Shown: positions 24,659 to 36,748, numbered from the stretch's first letter. The stretch is DNA of 64,000 nucleotides from Dyella subtropica (GCF_026283965.1 NZ_JAPDPD010000014.1:62001-126000); one strand, 5' to 3'. Notes: generated by a model from the sequence alone, not told the origin. Numbers and translations: made by a program.

Positions 24659-25531
24659 GTGAGTCAGAGACCATCCTATGCCGTCGGCACCGGCCTGTTT
24701 ATCGTGCTCGGTTTCACCGCGCTCGGTTATCTCGCCACCCAGACCACCTCCGTGGCCAACACTAGTCGCGGCCCGAGTTACACGATCGAGGCGCACTTCG
24801 CCAATATCGGCCAGCTCAAGGAGCGTGCGCCGGTGAAAGTGGCGGGTGTGCGTATCGGCCAGGTGCAGTCGATCGTGCTCGATCCGGGTAAGGAGACAGC
24901 CGATGTGAAGCTGTCCATCGACAAGCGCTACGACAAGATTCCCGAGGACTCCGTTGCGACGATCTTCACCAGTGGTCTGCTTGGCGACCAGTACGTGGGC
25001 ATCCAGTACGGCAACTCGACGAAGATCGTCGCCGACGGCAGCACCCTGGGGCTGACCCGCCCGGCGCAGCAGTTGGAGGAAATGCTCGGCAAGTTCTTTG
25101 GTGCCGGCGGTGCGGCGGACAATCTTTCAGGCAGCTATACGGTCAAGGCGCGCTTCACCAATGTCGGCGCGCTCTCCGCGGGTGCGCCGGTGAAGATGGC
25201 CGGTGTGGCCATTGGCAGCGTGCAGTCGGTGAGGGCCGATCCGGTCAAGCTGGATGCCGAGGTGGTGCTGGCGATCGACAAGAAATACAGCCAGATCCCC
25301 GACGATTCGGCCGCTGCAGTGTTCACCAGCGGTTTGATCGGTACGCAGTATGTTGCGATCCAGCCCGGCGGCTCGCCGGACATGCTCAAGAGCGGCGATG
25401 AGTTGGTGTTGACCCAATCGGCCCTGCAGCTCGAAGACCTGATCGGCAAGTTCCTGGTCAATGGCTCACCAAGCGACAAGAAGCCCGCCGACAACGCCAG
25501 CGCGTCCAATCCCCCGGCCGGCAAGCATTGA
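24659..25531 (+). CDS. mlaD: MlaD-type periplasmic lipid-transfer protein with two tandem MCE domains
   Basis: 290 residues from GTG 24659 (GAGG upstream). One N-terminal membrane helix (about 8-26) is followed by two clearly homologous MCE units, residues 41-148 and 160-267. Each has YT(I/V)xAxFxNxGxL, APVK(V/M)AGVxIGxVQS, a DKxYxxIPxDS block, FTSGL(L/I)GxQYVxIQ and LEx(M/L)(L/I)GKF. E. coli MlaD is about 183 residues with a single MCE and forms a hexameric ring; a two-unit protein should give a two-tier ring if it still hexamerises (inference). The 3' tail is low-complexity (KKPADNASASNPPAGK). Confidence 0.92.
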   Translation: MSQRPSYAVGTGLFIVLGFTALGYLATQTTSVANTSRGPSYTIEAHFANIGQLKERAPVKVAGVRIGQVQSIVLDPGKETADVKLSIDKRYDKIPEDSVATIFTSGLLGDQYVGIQYGNSTKIVADGSTLGLTRPAQQLEEMLGKFFGAGGAADNLSGSYTVKARFTNVGALSAGAPVKMAGVAIGSVQSVRADPVKLDAEVVLAIDKKYSQIPDDSAAAVFTSGLIGTQYVAIQPGGSPDMLKSGDELVLTQSALQLEDLIGKFLVNGSPSDKKPADNASASNPPAGKH

Positions 25532-25581
25532 GCCGGCCTTCCCCAAGGCTGATACCAGGCCGATCTTCCAGGAGTGTCCCC

Positions 25582-26256
25582 ATGATGTTGCGTAGTTTGG
25601 CTCTTGCCACCGCCATCGTATTCGGTGGCGTGATTGCCACACCGGTCTTCGCTCAGAACGCCGCCCAGGCGCCGGCCTCCAGCCAGGCACCCGTGCAAGT
25701 GGCGCAGGCCATCGTCGATCAGCTCGGCAATGCCATCGATGGGCACCAGGCCGAGCTGAAGAAGGATCAGGAAAAGCTGATCTCGGTGATCGATGACGTG
25801 TTCCTGCCGCATTTCGATATCGATTACGCGTCGATTTTGGTGCTCGGTCAGCATGCACGCGAGGCTTCGCCCGAGCAGCGCGAGCGCTTCGCCAAGGCGT
25901 TCTACAATTCCATTACTCACCGCTATGCCGAGGGTCTGATCAACTACACCCGCGGCCGCGTGAAGGTGCTGCCGTTCAGCGGTGACCTCAATGACAAGCG
26001 CACCGTGGTGCGCACCCAGGTCGTGCTGGACGACGGCAAGACCGTGTCGGTGGATTACGCCTTCCGCAAGAGCCACAGCGGCGACTGGAAGGCTTACGAC
26101 GTGATCATCGAAGGCATCTCCTACGTCACCAACTATCGCAACCAGGTCGATGCCGAGATCCGCAAGGTCGGCATCGACAAGCTGATTTCGAACCTGGAGA
26201 CCCAGGGCTCGAAGGCGCTGGAGACGTTGGAGAAGGAAGGCAAGGCGACGCAGTGA
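25582..26256 (+). CDS. mlaC: Periplasmic phospholipid carrier MlaC
   Basis: 224 residues with a signal peptide (1-24, cleavage after TPVFA) and the MlaC/Ttg2D domain (AIVDQLGNAID..., FDIDYASILVLG, HRYAEGLINYTRGRVKVLPF, VDYAFRKSHSGDWKAYDVIIEGISYVTNYRNQ). It ferries phospholipid between MlaA at the outer membrane and MlaFEDB. CAGGAG precedes ATG 25582. Confidence 0.95.
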   Translation: MMLRSLALATAIVFGGVIATPVFAQNAAQAPASSQAPVQVAQAIVDQLGNAIDGHQAELKKDQEKLISVIDDVFLPHFDIDYASILVLGQHAREASPEQRERFAKAFYNSITHRYAEGLINYTRGRVKVLPFSGDLNDKRTVVRTQVVLDDGKTVSVDYAFRKSHSGDWKAYDVIIEGISYVTNYRNQVDAEIRKVGIDKLISNLETQGSKALETLEKEGKATQ

Positions 26257-26561
26257 TGGCAGACGTACACGCCACCTTCCAGCTCGCCGAATCCGCACCG
26301 GATACCTTGCAGGTATCCGGTGCGCTTACCTTCGCCACGGCGGCGGATGCGCTGTCGGCGATCAATGCGGCGGTAGCCCGTAACGGTCGTCGTCAGATTG
26401 ACTTGGCTGGCGTGCAGCACAGCGACAGCGCAGGCCTTGCCTGTGTGCTGGCCGTGTTGTCGGAGGCAGCGAAGCAGGGGTGCAAGTTGGCCTTGCGCAA
26501 TGTGCCGGAGGGGATGCGCGTGCTGGCCCAGGTTTGTGAGGTCGATGCGCTGATTGCCTGA
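26256..26561 (+). CDS. mlaB: STAS-domain subunit MlaB
   Basis: 101 residues, one STAS domain (TLQVSGALTFATAADALSAI, IDLAGVQHSDSAGLACVLAVL). The DSAG motif has Ser where E. coli MlaB has the functional Thr. MlaB binds MlaF and is needed for its ATPase activity. The ATG at 26256 shares its A with the mlaC stop (TGATG); a GTG one codon upstream is possible. Confidence 0.93.
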   Translation: MADVHATFQLAESAPDTLQVSGALTFATAADALSAINAAVARNGRRQIDLAGVQHSDSAGLACVLAVLSEAAKQGCKLALRNVPEGMRVLAQVCEVDALIA

Positions 26562-26583
26562 CGAGCACTCGGTACGGGATAAA

Positions 26584-26611
26584 AAAGAAGGGGCCTTGCG
26601 GCCCCTTCTTT
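26584..26611. terminator. Bidirectional terminator between mlaB and mlaA
   Basis: A 12-bp perfect stem AAAGAAGGGGCC/GGCCCCTTCTTT (26584-26595 / 26600-26611), loop TTGC, flanked by A and T runs and lying between convergent genes. Confidence 0.92.
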
Positions 26612-26622
26612 CGTACTCGGTT

Positions 26623-27489
26623 TCAGTTCTGGCTCGGCGGCTGCTTGGCGGGCTCGCTGGCCGGAGGCTGCTCTGAGGACTGCTTCTTCTCCCACTTGTG
26701 CTGCTCGTCGAGCAACTCCTCAGGATCGAAGTTGCCGTCCTTCAGGCCCTGCATCCGTTCGATCACGTCGGTCGGCGGGTTGCCGTCATAGATCTGGTAG
26801 ATGCGCTGCTGGCGATAGGCATCACGCAGAAACGCGTACGGATCGTAGGCCGACTGCAGGAAGCTCTCCGCATCGATAGCGCGTGCGCGTAGCGTCACCA
26901 GGTACAGCGCCGACGGCAGATAGTACTGGCCGGCCTTGAAGCTGTGGTTGCGCGAGTAGTAGCTCAGCGGATCGAAGAAGTAGCTGTCCACCGGCAGGCG
27001 CCACACATCGCGCACTGTGGTCGGGCCGATGAGTGGCAGCATCAGGAAGTCGCCCTCCGGCACGCCCCAGCGGGCGAGGGTGATGCCGAAATCGTTGTCT
27101 TCCAGCGGCAGACCGAGCTGGCTGGCCGGGTCGAAGAAGCCGCCGATACCCAGCGTCAGATTGACCAGGAAACGTCCGGTGCTGCGTGCAGCCTGCATCG
27201 GGCGGGCCTGCAGCAGGTCGTTCGCCACCGTGATTGGCATGCGGATATTGGTGAAGAAGTCGCTCACCGCGCGGCGGACCGGGGGATTGGTCACGTTGCG
27301 GTAGCCCACAGCCACCGGACGAATGACCGCCTTGTCGACTGAATCGTTGAAGGCGTACACCTTGCGGTTGAATTGCTCGTGCGGATCATCCATGCGCGGT
27401 TTGGCGATGGTGCAGCCGGTCAAGAGCGCCACAGCGAGCAGCGGCAGGCAGCGCAGCAGAGGGTGTCGGATGATGGACGACATCGGCAT
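26623..27489 (-). CDS. mlaA: Outer-membrane lipoprotein MlaA (VacJ)
   Basis: 288 residues. Lipoprotein signal with lipobox LLTGC (Cys26). MlaA core: DPHEQFNRKVYAFNDSVDKAVIRPVA, the NDLLQ helix and GFFDPASQLGLPLEDNDFGITLARWG. The last ~40 residues are a charged, Gln/Pro-rich tail longer than in E. coli (251 aa). MlaA removes misplaced phospholipid from the outer leaflet with a porin partner. It is convergent with mlaFEDCB and divergent from rpoZ. Start ATG 27489 or 27483; neither has a strong ribosome site. Confidence 0.95.
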   Translation of the reverse strand: MPMSSIIRHPLLRCLPLLAVALLTGCTIAKPRMDDPHEQFNRKVYAFNDSVDKAVIRPVAVGYRNVTNPPVRRAVSDFFTNIRMPITVANDLLQARPMQAARSTGRFLVNLTLGIGGFFDPASQLGLPLEDNDFGITLARWGVPEGDFLMLPLIGPTTVRDVWRLPVDSYFFDPLSYYSRNHSFKAGQYYLPSALYLVTLRARAIDAESFLQSAYDPYAFLRDAYRQQRIYQIYDGNPPTDVIERMQGLKDGNFDPEELLDEQHKWEKKQSSEQPPASEPAKQPPSQN

Positions 27490-27515
27490 CAGGGGATCCG
27501 TTAGGGTGTAAAAGT

Positions 27516-27529
27516 GTACTTCCTAGTAC
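27516..27529. promoter_or_regulatory. GTACT-TCCT-AGTAC palindrome in the mlaA-rpoZ divergent region
   Basis: A perfect 5-bp inverted repeat with a four-base spacer lies 27 bases upstream of mlaA. It could be an operator; no known regulator matches. Confidence 0.25.
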
Positions 27530-27608
27530 TCATATTGTGTACCGTCTGGCAGTCTCGCGGCTTGGCACTGCAGGTCTGCTGAACCGCGCATCATACGGCT
27601 ATGCTGCA

Positions 27609-27637
27609 TTGCCAGCAAAGCGCCCGCTGGCTACACT
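27609..27637 (+). promoter_or_regulatory. Sigma-70 promoter of rpoZ
   Basis: TTGCCA (27609-27614) and TACACT (27632-27637) with a 17-base spacer, followed by a ~30-base leader and AAGGA before the rpoZ ATG. Confidence 0.7.
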
Positions 27638-27675
27638 GGCGGCCTATAAGTCGCTTTATTCTTTAAGGATTTCAC

Positions 27676-27966
27676 ATGGCACGCATTACCGTGGAAGACT
27701 GCCTCGACGTAGTCGACAACCGATTCGAGCTGGTGCTGATGGCGACCAAGCGCGCCCGCCAGCTGTCCAAGGGTGCCGAACCGGCGGTCAACCCCAATCA
27801 CGACAAGCCCACCGTGCTTGCCCTTCGCGAGATTGCGGATCGCCGCATCGACCAGGCCACTATCGACGAGATCGACAAGGCCGAGCGCGAGCGCGCCGAG
27901 CGCGAAGCGCTGGAGTGGGCTGCGGCAGAAGTTGACGACGACCTCTCCAAGGGCGGTGACGACTGA
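27676..27966 (+). CDS. rpoZ: RNA polymerase omega subunit
   Basis: 96 residues starting [30 protein letters not shown], the invariant omega N-terminus, with REIADRRI and an acidic tail. Omega helps assemble the beta-prime subunit and forms part of a ppGpp site, which fits its linkage to spoT next door. AAGGA lies upstream of the ATG. Confidence 0.97.
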   Translation: MARITVEDCLDVVDNRFELVLMATKRARQLSKGAEPAVNPNHDKPTVLALREIADRRIDQATIDEIDKAERERAEREALEWAAAEVDDDLSKGGDD

Positions 27967-28102
27967 TGGATGGCGCTGGCTGTAAACGAAGCTCCGCGCG
28001 CGCCGGTTCCGCCGGCGTTATGTGCGAGTGCGTCGTTTCAGCTGGTTTAGAAGTTCTCTGCCAGCGTTGCGAGGTGGCTGCCTGAGCGGCGGCCAACCTT
28101 CC

Positions 28103-30268
28103 GTGCCGGCCGCCACGCATCCCGACACTGTGGATACGTCGGCATTGCCTCCGTATGTGCTCGCCCTGAAGGAGCGCGTAGCCTACCTGCCAGAGCCGCA
28201 GGTGATGCGTGTGATTCGCGCCTACGAAGTCGGTGCGCAAGCTCATGAAGGGCAAGCGCGCAAAAGCGGCGAGCCGTATATCACGCATCCAGTCGCCGTG
28301 GCCGGCATCCTGGCCGAACTCGGTCTCGATGCCGAGACCATCATCGCGGCGATCCTGCATGACACCCTCGAAGACACCGCGCTGAGTCGCGGCGAACTCG
28401 CGAGAGAGTTTGGCGAAGCCGTGGCCGAACTGGTCGACGGCGTTACCAAGCTGGACAAGATGAGCTTCAGCAGCCGCCAAGAGGCCGATGCGGAGAGCTT
28501 CCGCAAAATGCTGCTGGCGATGGCGCGCGACCTGCGCGTGATCCTGATCAAGCTGGCCGACCGCCTGCACAACATGCGCACGCTGGGTGCGAAGGATGCG
28601 CCATCGCGTCGCCGCATTGCGCGCGAAACGCTGGAGATCTACGCGCCGATCGCGCAGCGCCTGGGCATGAACAAGTTCAAGGCGGAGCTGCAGGATCTGG
28701 GCTTTCGCGCGCTGCACCCCGACCGCTATCGCGTGATCAGCGAGCGCATCCGCGCCGCGCTGGGCAACCGTCGCGAGGCCATGGGCAAGATCGAGGCCGC
28801 GCTGTCGACCCGGCTCACGGCTGAGCATCTAACGTCGCGTGTGATCGGCCGCATCAAGTCGCCGTGGAGCATCTATTCGAAGATGCGCGGCGAGCACAAA
28901 AGCTTTGCGCAGCTGATGGACGTGTACGGCTTTCGTGTGGTGGTGGACAGCGCGATGAGCTGCTACATGGGGCTGGGCGCCGTCCACTCGCTGTACAAGC
29001 CGGTCGATCGTCGCTTCAAAGACTTCATCGCCATACCCAAGGCCAACGGCTATCAATCACTGCACACGGTGCTGCTGGGGCCGTTCGGCGCGCCGATCGA
29101 GGTGCAGATACGCACCGCAGAAATGGACTCGGTGGCTGAGCGCGGCGTGGCCGCGCACTGGGCCTACAAGACTGACAGCGGCCCGGCGAACAGCGCGCAG
29201 GCGCGCGCACGAGAATGGCTTTCTTCGCTCGCCGACAGCCAGGCTAATACCGCTTCGTCGGCGGAATTCATCGAGAACGTAAAGATCGACCTGTTCCCGG
29301 ACGAGGTCTATCTGTTCACGCCGCGCGGCGACATTCTTTCGTTGCCGCGCAATGCCACCGCGCTCGATTTCGCCTATGCCGTGCATACCGACGTGGGCGA
29401 TCACGCCGTGGCCGCGCGCGTCGACAAGAAGCTGCTGCCTCTGCGCACACGGCTGGAGTCGGGACAGCTGGTGGAGATCATCACTGCACCGTCGGCCGTG
29501 CCGAATCCGGCGTGGTTGGAATCGGTGGTCACCGGCAAGGCGCGTACCGCGATCCGCCAGTACCTCAAGCACCTCCAGCACGAGGATGCCGTCGATTTCG
29601 GCCATCGCATGCTCGACCGCGCGCTCGATGCGCAGGGCAGCAGTCTCGATGCCATTCCGCCGGCGGTGCTGGATCGCTTCCTGGAGGCCTCCAAGTTCAA
29701 GCGCCTGGAGGAGCTGCTTTCCGACATCGCCCTGGGCAACCGCATGCCGGACGTGGTGGCGGGTCAGTTGCTGGCGGCGCGCGGTAAGCAGAAGGGCGAG
29801 GCCGTACCGACGGCGCATGTGACGGAGAAGATCCGCATCACGGGCGCCGAGCGCGGCGTGTTGAGCTTTGGCAATTGCTGCCATCCGCTGCCGGGCGACG
29901 AGATCATCGGCTATCTGTCGTCGGGCAAGGGCATTGTCGTGCACCGCGTCGAATGTCCGAACGTGGTGGAGCTGCGCAAATCGCCCGAACGTTGCGTGGC
30001 GATCGAATGGGACCGCGATGTGCAGGGCGATTACCGCGCCGAGCTGCGCATCGAAGTCATCAACCGTCCCGGCGTGCTGGCAACGGTGGCTGCCGCGATC
30101 GCTGCAGCCAACTCGAATATTGAGAACGTGGAATACGTTGAGCGCGATGCTGCGGCTGCGACTTTGCTGTTTGCGCTCGAGGTGAGGAATCGCAAGCACC
30201 TTGCGGATGTGATCCGCCGCGTGCGCCGTACCGGCGTCGTCAGCGGTGCCTACCGCTATCCCTTGTAG
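28103..30268 (+). CDS. spoT: Bifunctional (p)ppGpp synthetase/hydrolase SpoT
   Basis: From GTG 28103 the protein has 721 residues (E. coli SpoT 702). Domain order: HD hydrolase ([12 protein letters not shown] and RLHNMRTL all present, so hydrolysis should be intact), synthetase domain ([33 protein letters not shown]), TGS ([11 protein letters not shown]), and a C-terminal ACT domain. The RFKD motif is the RxKD form of bifunctional enzymes, not the acidic form of RelA. The frame continues upstream to a GTG at 28022, but those 27 residues (MRVRRFSWFR...) look untranslated. The start is uncertain. Its TAG lies inside a REP-like element. Confidence 0.95.
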   Translation: MPAATHPDTVDTSALPPYVLALKERVAYLPEPQVMRVIRAYEVGAQAHEGQARKSGEPYITHPVAVAGILAELGLDAETIIAAILHDTLEDTALSRGELAREFGEAVAELVDGVTKLDKMSFSSRQEADAESFRKMLLAMARDLRVILIKLADRLHNMRTLGAKDAPSRRRIARETLEIYAPIAQRLGMNKFKAELQDLGFRALHPDRYRVISERIRAALGNRREAMGKIEAALSTRLTAEHLTSRVIGRIKSPWSIYSKMRGEHKSFAQLMDVYGFRVVVDSAMSCYMGLGAVHSLYKPVDRRFKDFIAIPKANGYQSLHTVLLGPFGAPIEVQIRTAEMDSVAERGVAAHWAYKTDSGPANSAQARAREWLSSLADSQANTASSAEFIENVKIDLFPDEVYLFTPRGDILSLPRNATALDFAYAVHTDVGDHAVAARVDKKLLPLRTRLESGQLVEIITAPSAVPNPAWLESVVTGKARTAIRQYLKHLQHEDAVDFGHRMLDRALDAQGSSLDAIPPAVLDRFLEASKFKRLEELLSDIALGNRMPDVVAGQLLAARGKQKGEAVPTAHVTEKIRITGAERGVLSFGNCCHPLPGDEIIGYLSSGKGIVVHRVECPNVVELRKSPERCVAIEWDRDVQGDYRAELRIEVINRPGVLATVAAAIAAANSNIENVEYVERDAAAATLLFALEVRNRKHLADVIRRVRRTGVVSGAYRYPL

Positions 30269-30371
30269 GAGCGCACCCCTGGGCCGTGTCCAGGGCAGAT
30301 TCTGTCGCGATGAGCGCGCCGCGGCGTGATTCACGCCCCGCAGGCTTTTCGCCCACAGGGCGGGCTCCTAC
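30265..30371. repeat. Inverted pair of REP-like elements with GTAG ends
   Basis: GTAGGAGC at 30265-30272 is mirrored by GCTCCTAC at 30364-30371, with GC-rich secondary palindromes between. GTAG-headed palindromic units are the hallmark of REPs in Stenotrophomonas and related genera. The left GTAG contains the spoT stop codon. The unit separates spoT from ridA. Confidence 0.65.
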
Positions 30372-30402
30372 ACTTGGCCCTTTCCCGTTCGAGGTTTGCG
30401 CC

Positions 30403-30786
30403 ATGTCCCGCAGCATCATCACCACTGACAAGGCTCCGGCCGCGATCGGCCCCTATTCACAGGCCGTGCGTGCCGGCAACACGGTGTATTTCTCCGGGCA
30501 GATTCCGCTGGACCCGACCACCGGCAACCTGGTGGATGGCGACATCGCCGCGCAGACCTGCCAGGTGTTCGACAATCTCAAGGCGGTAGCCGAGGCGGCG
30601 GGCGGTTCGTTGTCGAAGATCGTCCGCGTCGGCATCTACGTCACCGATCTGGCCCATTTCATTACCGTGAACGCGGTGATGGCAGAGTATTTCCAGGCGC
30701 CTTACCCGGCACGTTCCACCATCGAAGTGTCGGCGTTGCCCAAGGGCGCCGAAGTGGAAGTGGATGCCGTCATGGTGCTGGACTGA
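30403..30786 (+). CDS. ridA: RidA-family 2-iminobutanoate/2-iminopropanoate deaminase
   Basis: 127 residues, standard length. Hydrolyses reactive enamine/imine intermediates released by PLP enzymes. Motifs: [24 protein letters not shown], catalytic-site Arg region [11 protein letters not shown], and [24 protein letters not shown] 30403 has GAGG upstream; longer in-frame starts run through the REP element and are rejected. Confidence 0.96.
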   Translation: MSRSIITTDKAPAAIGPYSQAVRAGNTVYFSGQIPLDPTTGNLVDGDIAAQTCQVFDNLKAVAEAAGGSLSKIVRVGIYVTDLAHFITVNAVMAEYFQAPYPARSTIEVSALPKGAEVEVDAVMVLD

Positions 30787-30843
30787 TCCCACCATTCGGC
30801 TGGGGCTGACACTGATAGTCGACGCGCCCGCTACGCGAGCGCG

Positions 30844-32982
<2,139 letters not shown>

Positions 32983-33072
32983 GTATGAGCAGAGGTGGTG
33001 CCGCATTTCGCTGGCCCTTTTGCTCTGTTCCCCATTCCCCATAAGCTACGTGCCCAACCCAAAGGTCCACTC

Positions 33073-34005
33073 ATGAGCAAGCCGCAACTCCTCATCGACA
33101 CCGATCCGGGCGTGGACGACGCGCTGGCCATCCTGATGGCGCATGCGCACGCCGATATCGCCGGTCTCAGCATCGCTGCTGGCAACGTTGGTCTTGAGCA
33201 CACGGTGCGCAATGCACGTACGCTGGTGGATCTGGTGGGCGCGACCGTGTCGGTGTTCGGCGGTTGCCCGACGCCGCTGGTGCGCGCGCCGGAAGAGGAT
33301 GCTGCTTTCGTGCATGGCACGGATGGCTTTGGCGATGTCGGGTTCCCCGAGCCCAAGGTCGCAGCGGCGGACGAGCAGGCCGCGCTGGCCTTGTTGCGTC
33401 TGACCCGCGAGCGCCCCGGCGAACTGACCCTTGTGGCGCTGGCGCCGTTGACCAATGTCGCCTTGGCGTTGCGGCTTGATCCCGGCCTGCCAAAGCGCGT
33501 GAAGCGTCTGGTGGTGATGGGGGGCGCGGTGACCGGGCAGGGCAACACGGGCAAGGTGCCGGCCGAGTTCAATATCGGCTTCGATCCCGAGGCGGCGCAC
33601 GTAGTGTTCGAGGCGTTTCCGCGCTTCGACCTGGTCGATTGGGAAGCCACCCTGCGCCATGCCTTCGACGAAGCGGAGTTCGATGGCTGGCTGTCCGCTG
33701 GCGACCATCGCGCAAAGTTCTTCGGCCAGGTGTTCCGTACCGCCCGTTCTTTCAACGTCAAGCACAGGCGTCGTGGCATCATCGCGGCGGATGCGCTGGC
33801 TATGGCGGTGGCGATCGATCCTTCCATCATTACCCGCAGCGAGGAACGGCATGTGGCAGTGGAGTTGGATGGGCGGTTGACCCGCGGTGCTACGGTTGTC
33901 GACTGGGCCCGTCGTCTGGGTCATCCGGCCAATGCCCGTATCGTGCTGGATGTGGATCAGGCGCGGTTCGCAGCTATGGTGAGACGGGCGCTCGGCGCCT
34001 CTTGA
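33073..34005 (+). CDS. Inosine-uridine preferring nucleoside hydrolase family protein
   Basis: 310 residues with the calcium-binding N-terminal DTDPGVDDALAIL, NARTLVDLVGA, VHGTDGFGD, LVALAPLTNVALAL and VVMGGAV. The family cleaves N-glycosidic bonds of ribonucleosides for base salvage; substrate preference cannot be told. ATG 33073 has AAAGG upstream. It stands alone between recG and rpmE2. Confidence 0.93.
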   Translation: MSKPQLLIDTDPGVDDALAILMAHAHADIAGLSIAAGNVGLEHTVRNARTLVDLVGATVSVFGGCPTPLVRAPEEDAAFVHGTDGFGDVGFPEPKVAAADEQAALALLRLTRERPGELTLVALAPLTNVALALRLDPGLPKRVKRLVVMGGAVTGQGNTGKVPAEFNIGFDPEAAHVVFEAFPRFDLVDWEATLRHAFDEAEFDGWLSAGDHRAKFFGQVFRTARSFNVKHRRRGIIAADALAMAVAIDPSIITRSEERHVAVELDGRLTRGATVVDWARRLGHPANARIVLDVDQARFAAMVRRALGAS

Positions 34006-34029
34006 TTAGCGTCTTGGTACGCCTCGCTT

Positions 34030-34077
34030 AGGCAAGTCCCTGAGCGACTTGCCAATGCCGGCGACCTATCGTTACAA
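34030..34077 (+). promoter_or_regulatory. rpmE2 promoter with overlapping inverted repeat
   Basis: TTGCCA (34048-34053) and TACAAT (34072-34077), 18-base spacer. An 8-bp perfect inverted repeat GGCAAGTC/GACTTGCC (34030-34037 / 34045-34052) covers the -35. It could be an operator or a terminator for the upstream gene. Confidence 0.6.
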
Positions 34078-34111
34078 TACCGCTCTTTTCACCCACCGCT
34101 TTGAGTCCGTC

Positions 34112-34357
34112 ATGAAGCCCGATACCCATCCGAATTACCGCCCGGTGGTGTTCCAGGACCTGTCGTCCGAGTTCGCGTTCCTTACGCGTTCGACGATTGC
34201 CACCAAGGAAACCGTCAAGTGGGAAGACGGCAACGAGTACCCGCTGGTCAAGGTGGATATCTCCAGCCATTCCCATCCGTTCTACACCGGCAAGCAGAAG
34301 ACGCTGGACGTGGGCGGTCGCGTCGACAAGTTCCGTCGCCGCTACGCGCAGAAGTAA
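34112..34357 (+). CDS. rpmE2: 50S ribosomal protein L31 type B (zinc-independent)
   Basis: 81 residues starting [28 protein letters not shown], with [15 protein letters not shown]. The zinc-binding cysteines of L31 type A are absent (no cysteine at all). In many bacteria this paralogue replaces the zinc form under zinc limitation and is repressed by Zur; whether it is the only L31 here cannot be told from the window. No convincing Zur box is seen. Confidence 0.95.
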   Translation: MKPDTHPNYRPVVFQDLSSEFAFLTRSTIATKETVKWEDGNEYPLVKVDISSHSHPFYTGKQKTLDVGGRVDKFRRRYAQK

Positions 34358-34409
34358 TTCGCGCTAGGCGTGGTCGCCAGGCCTCCGGCTCTGGCTTCCC
34401 GTAACACGG

Positions 34410-34445
34410 ACATGGGGCGAGCGTAAGCTCGCCCCATGTTTTTTC
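34410..34445 (+). terminator. Rho-independent terminator after rpmE2
   Basis: A 13-bp perfect stem ACATGGGGCGAGC/GCTCGCCCCATGT (34410-34422 / 34427-34439) with loop GTAA, followed by a T run. Confidence 0.93.
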
Positions 34446-34492
34446 GTGTCCGCCATCCGACCATGCGCTAAGGGATGTTCACCGGATCGATG

Positions 34493-34501
34493 TGCGATAA
34501 T
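34493..34501 (+). promoter_or_regulatory. Extended -10 promoter upstream of gltA
   Basis: TG-C-GATAAT (34493-34501) is an extended -10; no good -35 is seen. It lies about 108 bases before the gltA start, leaving a leader of roughly 100 bases. Confidence 0.45.
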
Positions 34502-34609
34502 GGCCGGTATTGCATCGTTGCCACCCCCGGGCACGATGTTTCTACATTCCCTCGCCGGTAGGCACACGCTACGTGTCGGCCGGTGGTGACATACGTGAAG
34601 GAGGTTTCC

Positions 34610-35905
<1,296 letters not shown>

Positions 35906-35921
35906 GTCACCGCAGTATTAA

Positions 35922-35958
35922 AACGAAAAACGCCCGGCATTGCCGGGCGTTTTTCGTT
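35922..35958. terminator. Bidirectional terminator after gltA
   Basis: A 17-bp perfect stem (35922-35938 / 35942-35958) with CGCCCGGC at its top and A/T tracts at the base, between convergent genes. Confidence 0.94.
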
Positions 35959-35971
35959 GGGGCTTTCGTAA

Positions 35972-36646
35972 TCAGCGCAAGGCGGCTGCGAGCTTGCGTT
36001 CGAAGTCGTCTGCGTCATCGCTCTCGGCGAGCAGGGTTTCCACGGTGGCCAGCGAGGCACGCCGCATAGGTTTCTCGTCGATGCGGTCCAGTGGCGGCTG
36101 GCGCAGCGCGTCGATCGGGAACACCGTGATGTCGAAGGGCAGGCCGTCGGCGGCGAACAGCAGGACAGGGTACTCGGCCTGTTCATCGCGGCTGGCGCGT
36201 AAGCGTCGGGTCTGCGTCTCGACGGGGACACCGTGCTCATGCAGGAACAGCACGACCGCTTCGGGATCGTCGGCGAATACATGCAAGCAAACCGCTGAAT
36301 GGCCGTCGGCGGTGCCGTCAAGCACGGCGCCGACCAGACGCGGTTCGTAGGCACGTAGGAAGCGCATGGCCTCGATGGCGGCTTCGCGCCGTTCTTGCAG
36401 CAGCTGCGGCTGGCTCTCGGCATGGAAGATGCGCTGATGCTCGCGCAGCGCATCCTCGATCTCGTTGTTGCGGGGCAGGGCCTGCGCGTCGAGGATGCCC
36501 AGACGCTCGGCGGCCTTGAGCTTGGCGTGATGAAAGTCGCGGATACCGTGTTCGCTCATCAACCGCGCCGCTTCCTGGGCGATGCGTCGACGATTGCGCT
36601 GGACGCGGTCGTGCGCGTGGATGTGATGGTGTTCGCCTCGCGCCAT
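35972..36646 (-). CDS. Conserved-looking protein of unknown function
   Basis: 224 residues, soluble, no signal peptide or membrane helix. The N-terminus is His-rich (MARGEHHHIHAHDRV) and leads into a helix pair RRRIAQEAARLMSEHGIRDFHHAKLKAAERLGI. The middle (about 100-175) reads as alternating strands ending in FDITVFP, with GHSAVCLHVFADDPEAVVLFLHEHGVPVE before it. I cannot assign it to a family. GAGGAGG lies six to ten bases before the ATG, a strong ribosome site. It is downstream of mrcA on the same strand, 102 bases away behind a hairpin. Confidence 0.75.
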   Translation of the reverse strand: MARGEHHHIHAHDRVQRNRRRIAQEAARLMSEHGIRDFHHAKLKAAERLGILDAQALPRNNEIEDALREHQRIFHAESQPQLLQERREAAIEAMRFLRAYEPRLVGAVLDGTADGHSAVCLHVFADDPEAVVLFLHEHGVPVETQTRRLRASRDEQAEYPVLLFAADGLPFDITVFPIDALRQPPLDRIDEKPMRRASLATVETLLAESDDADDFERKLAAALR

Positions 36647-36718
36647 GGTCGTGATCCCTCCTCAGTCAATAATGCGGACGTCTATGTGGGAGGAGCTGCC
36701 GTCGTGCGGCCTTGCATC

Positions 36719-36741
36719 GGACCGGCGGTAGCCGCCGATCC
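36719..36741 (-). terminator. Hairpin between mrcA and the downstream gene
   Basis: GGACCGGCGG/CCGCCGATCC (36719-36728 / 36732-36741), one mismatch, loop TAG, without a T run. Possible weak terminator of mrcA. Confidence 0.4.
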
Positions 36742-36748
36742 GTCGCTG

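Noticed and set aside
28022-28102. Upstream GTG start for SpoT
   Set aside because: It adds 27 Arg/Trp/Ser-rich residues unlike SpoT N-termini and has no ribosome site; the chosen GTG is also weak, so the start remains open.
29057-30334. 425-codon minus-strand frame opposite spoT
   Set aside because: Antisense to spoT, whose HD, synthetase, TGS and ACT motifs are all intact.
34054-34111. Zur box upstream of rpmE2
   Set aside because: The sequence GTTACAATACC lacks the palindromic symmetry of known Zur operators.
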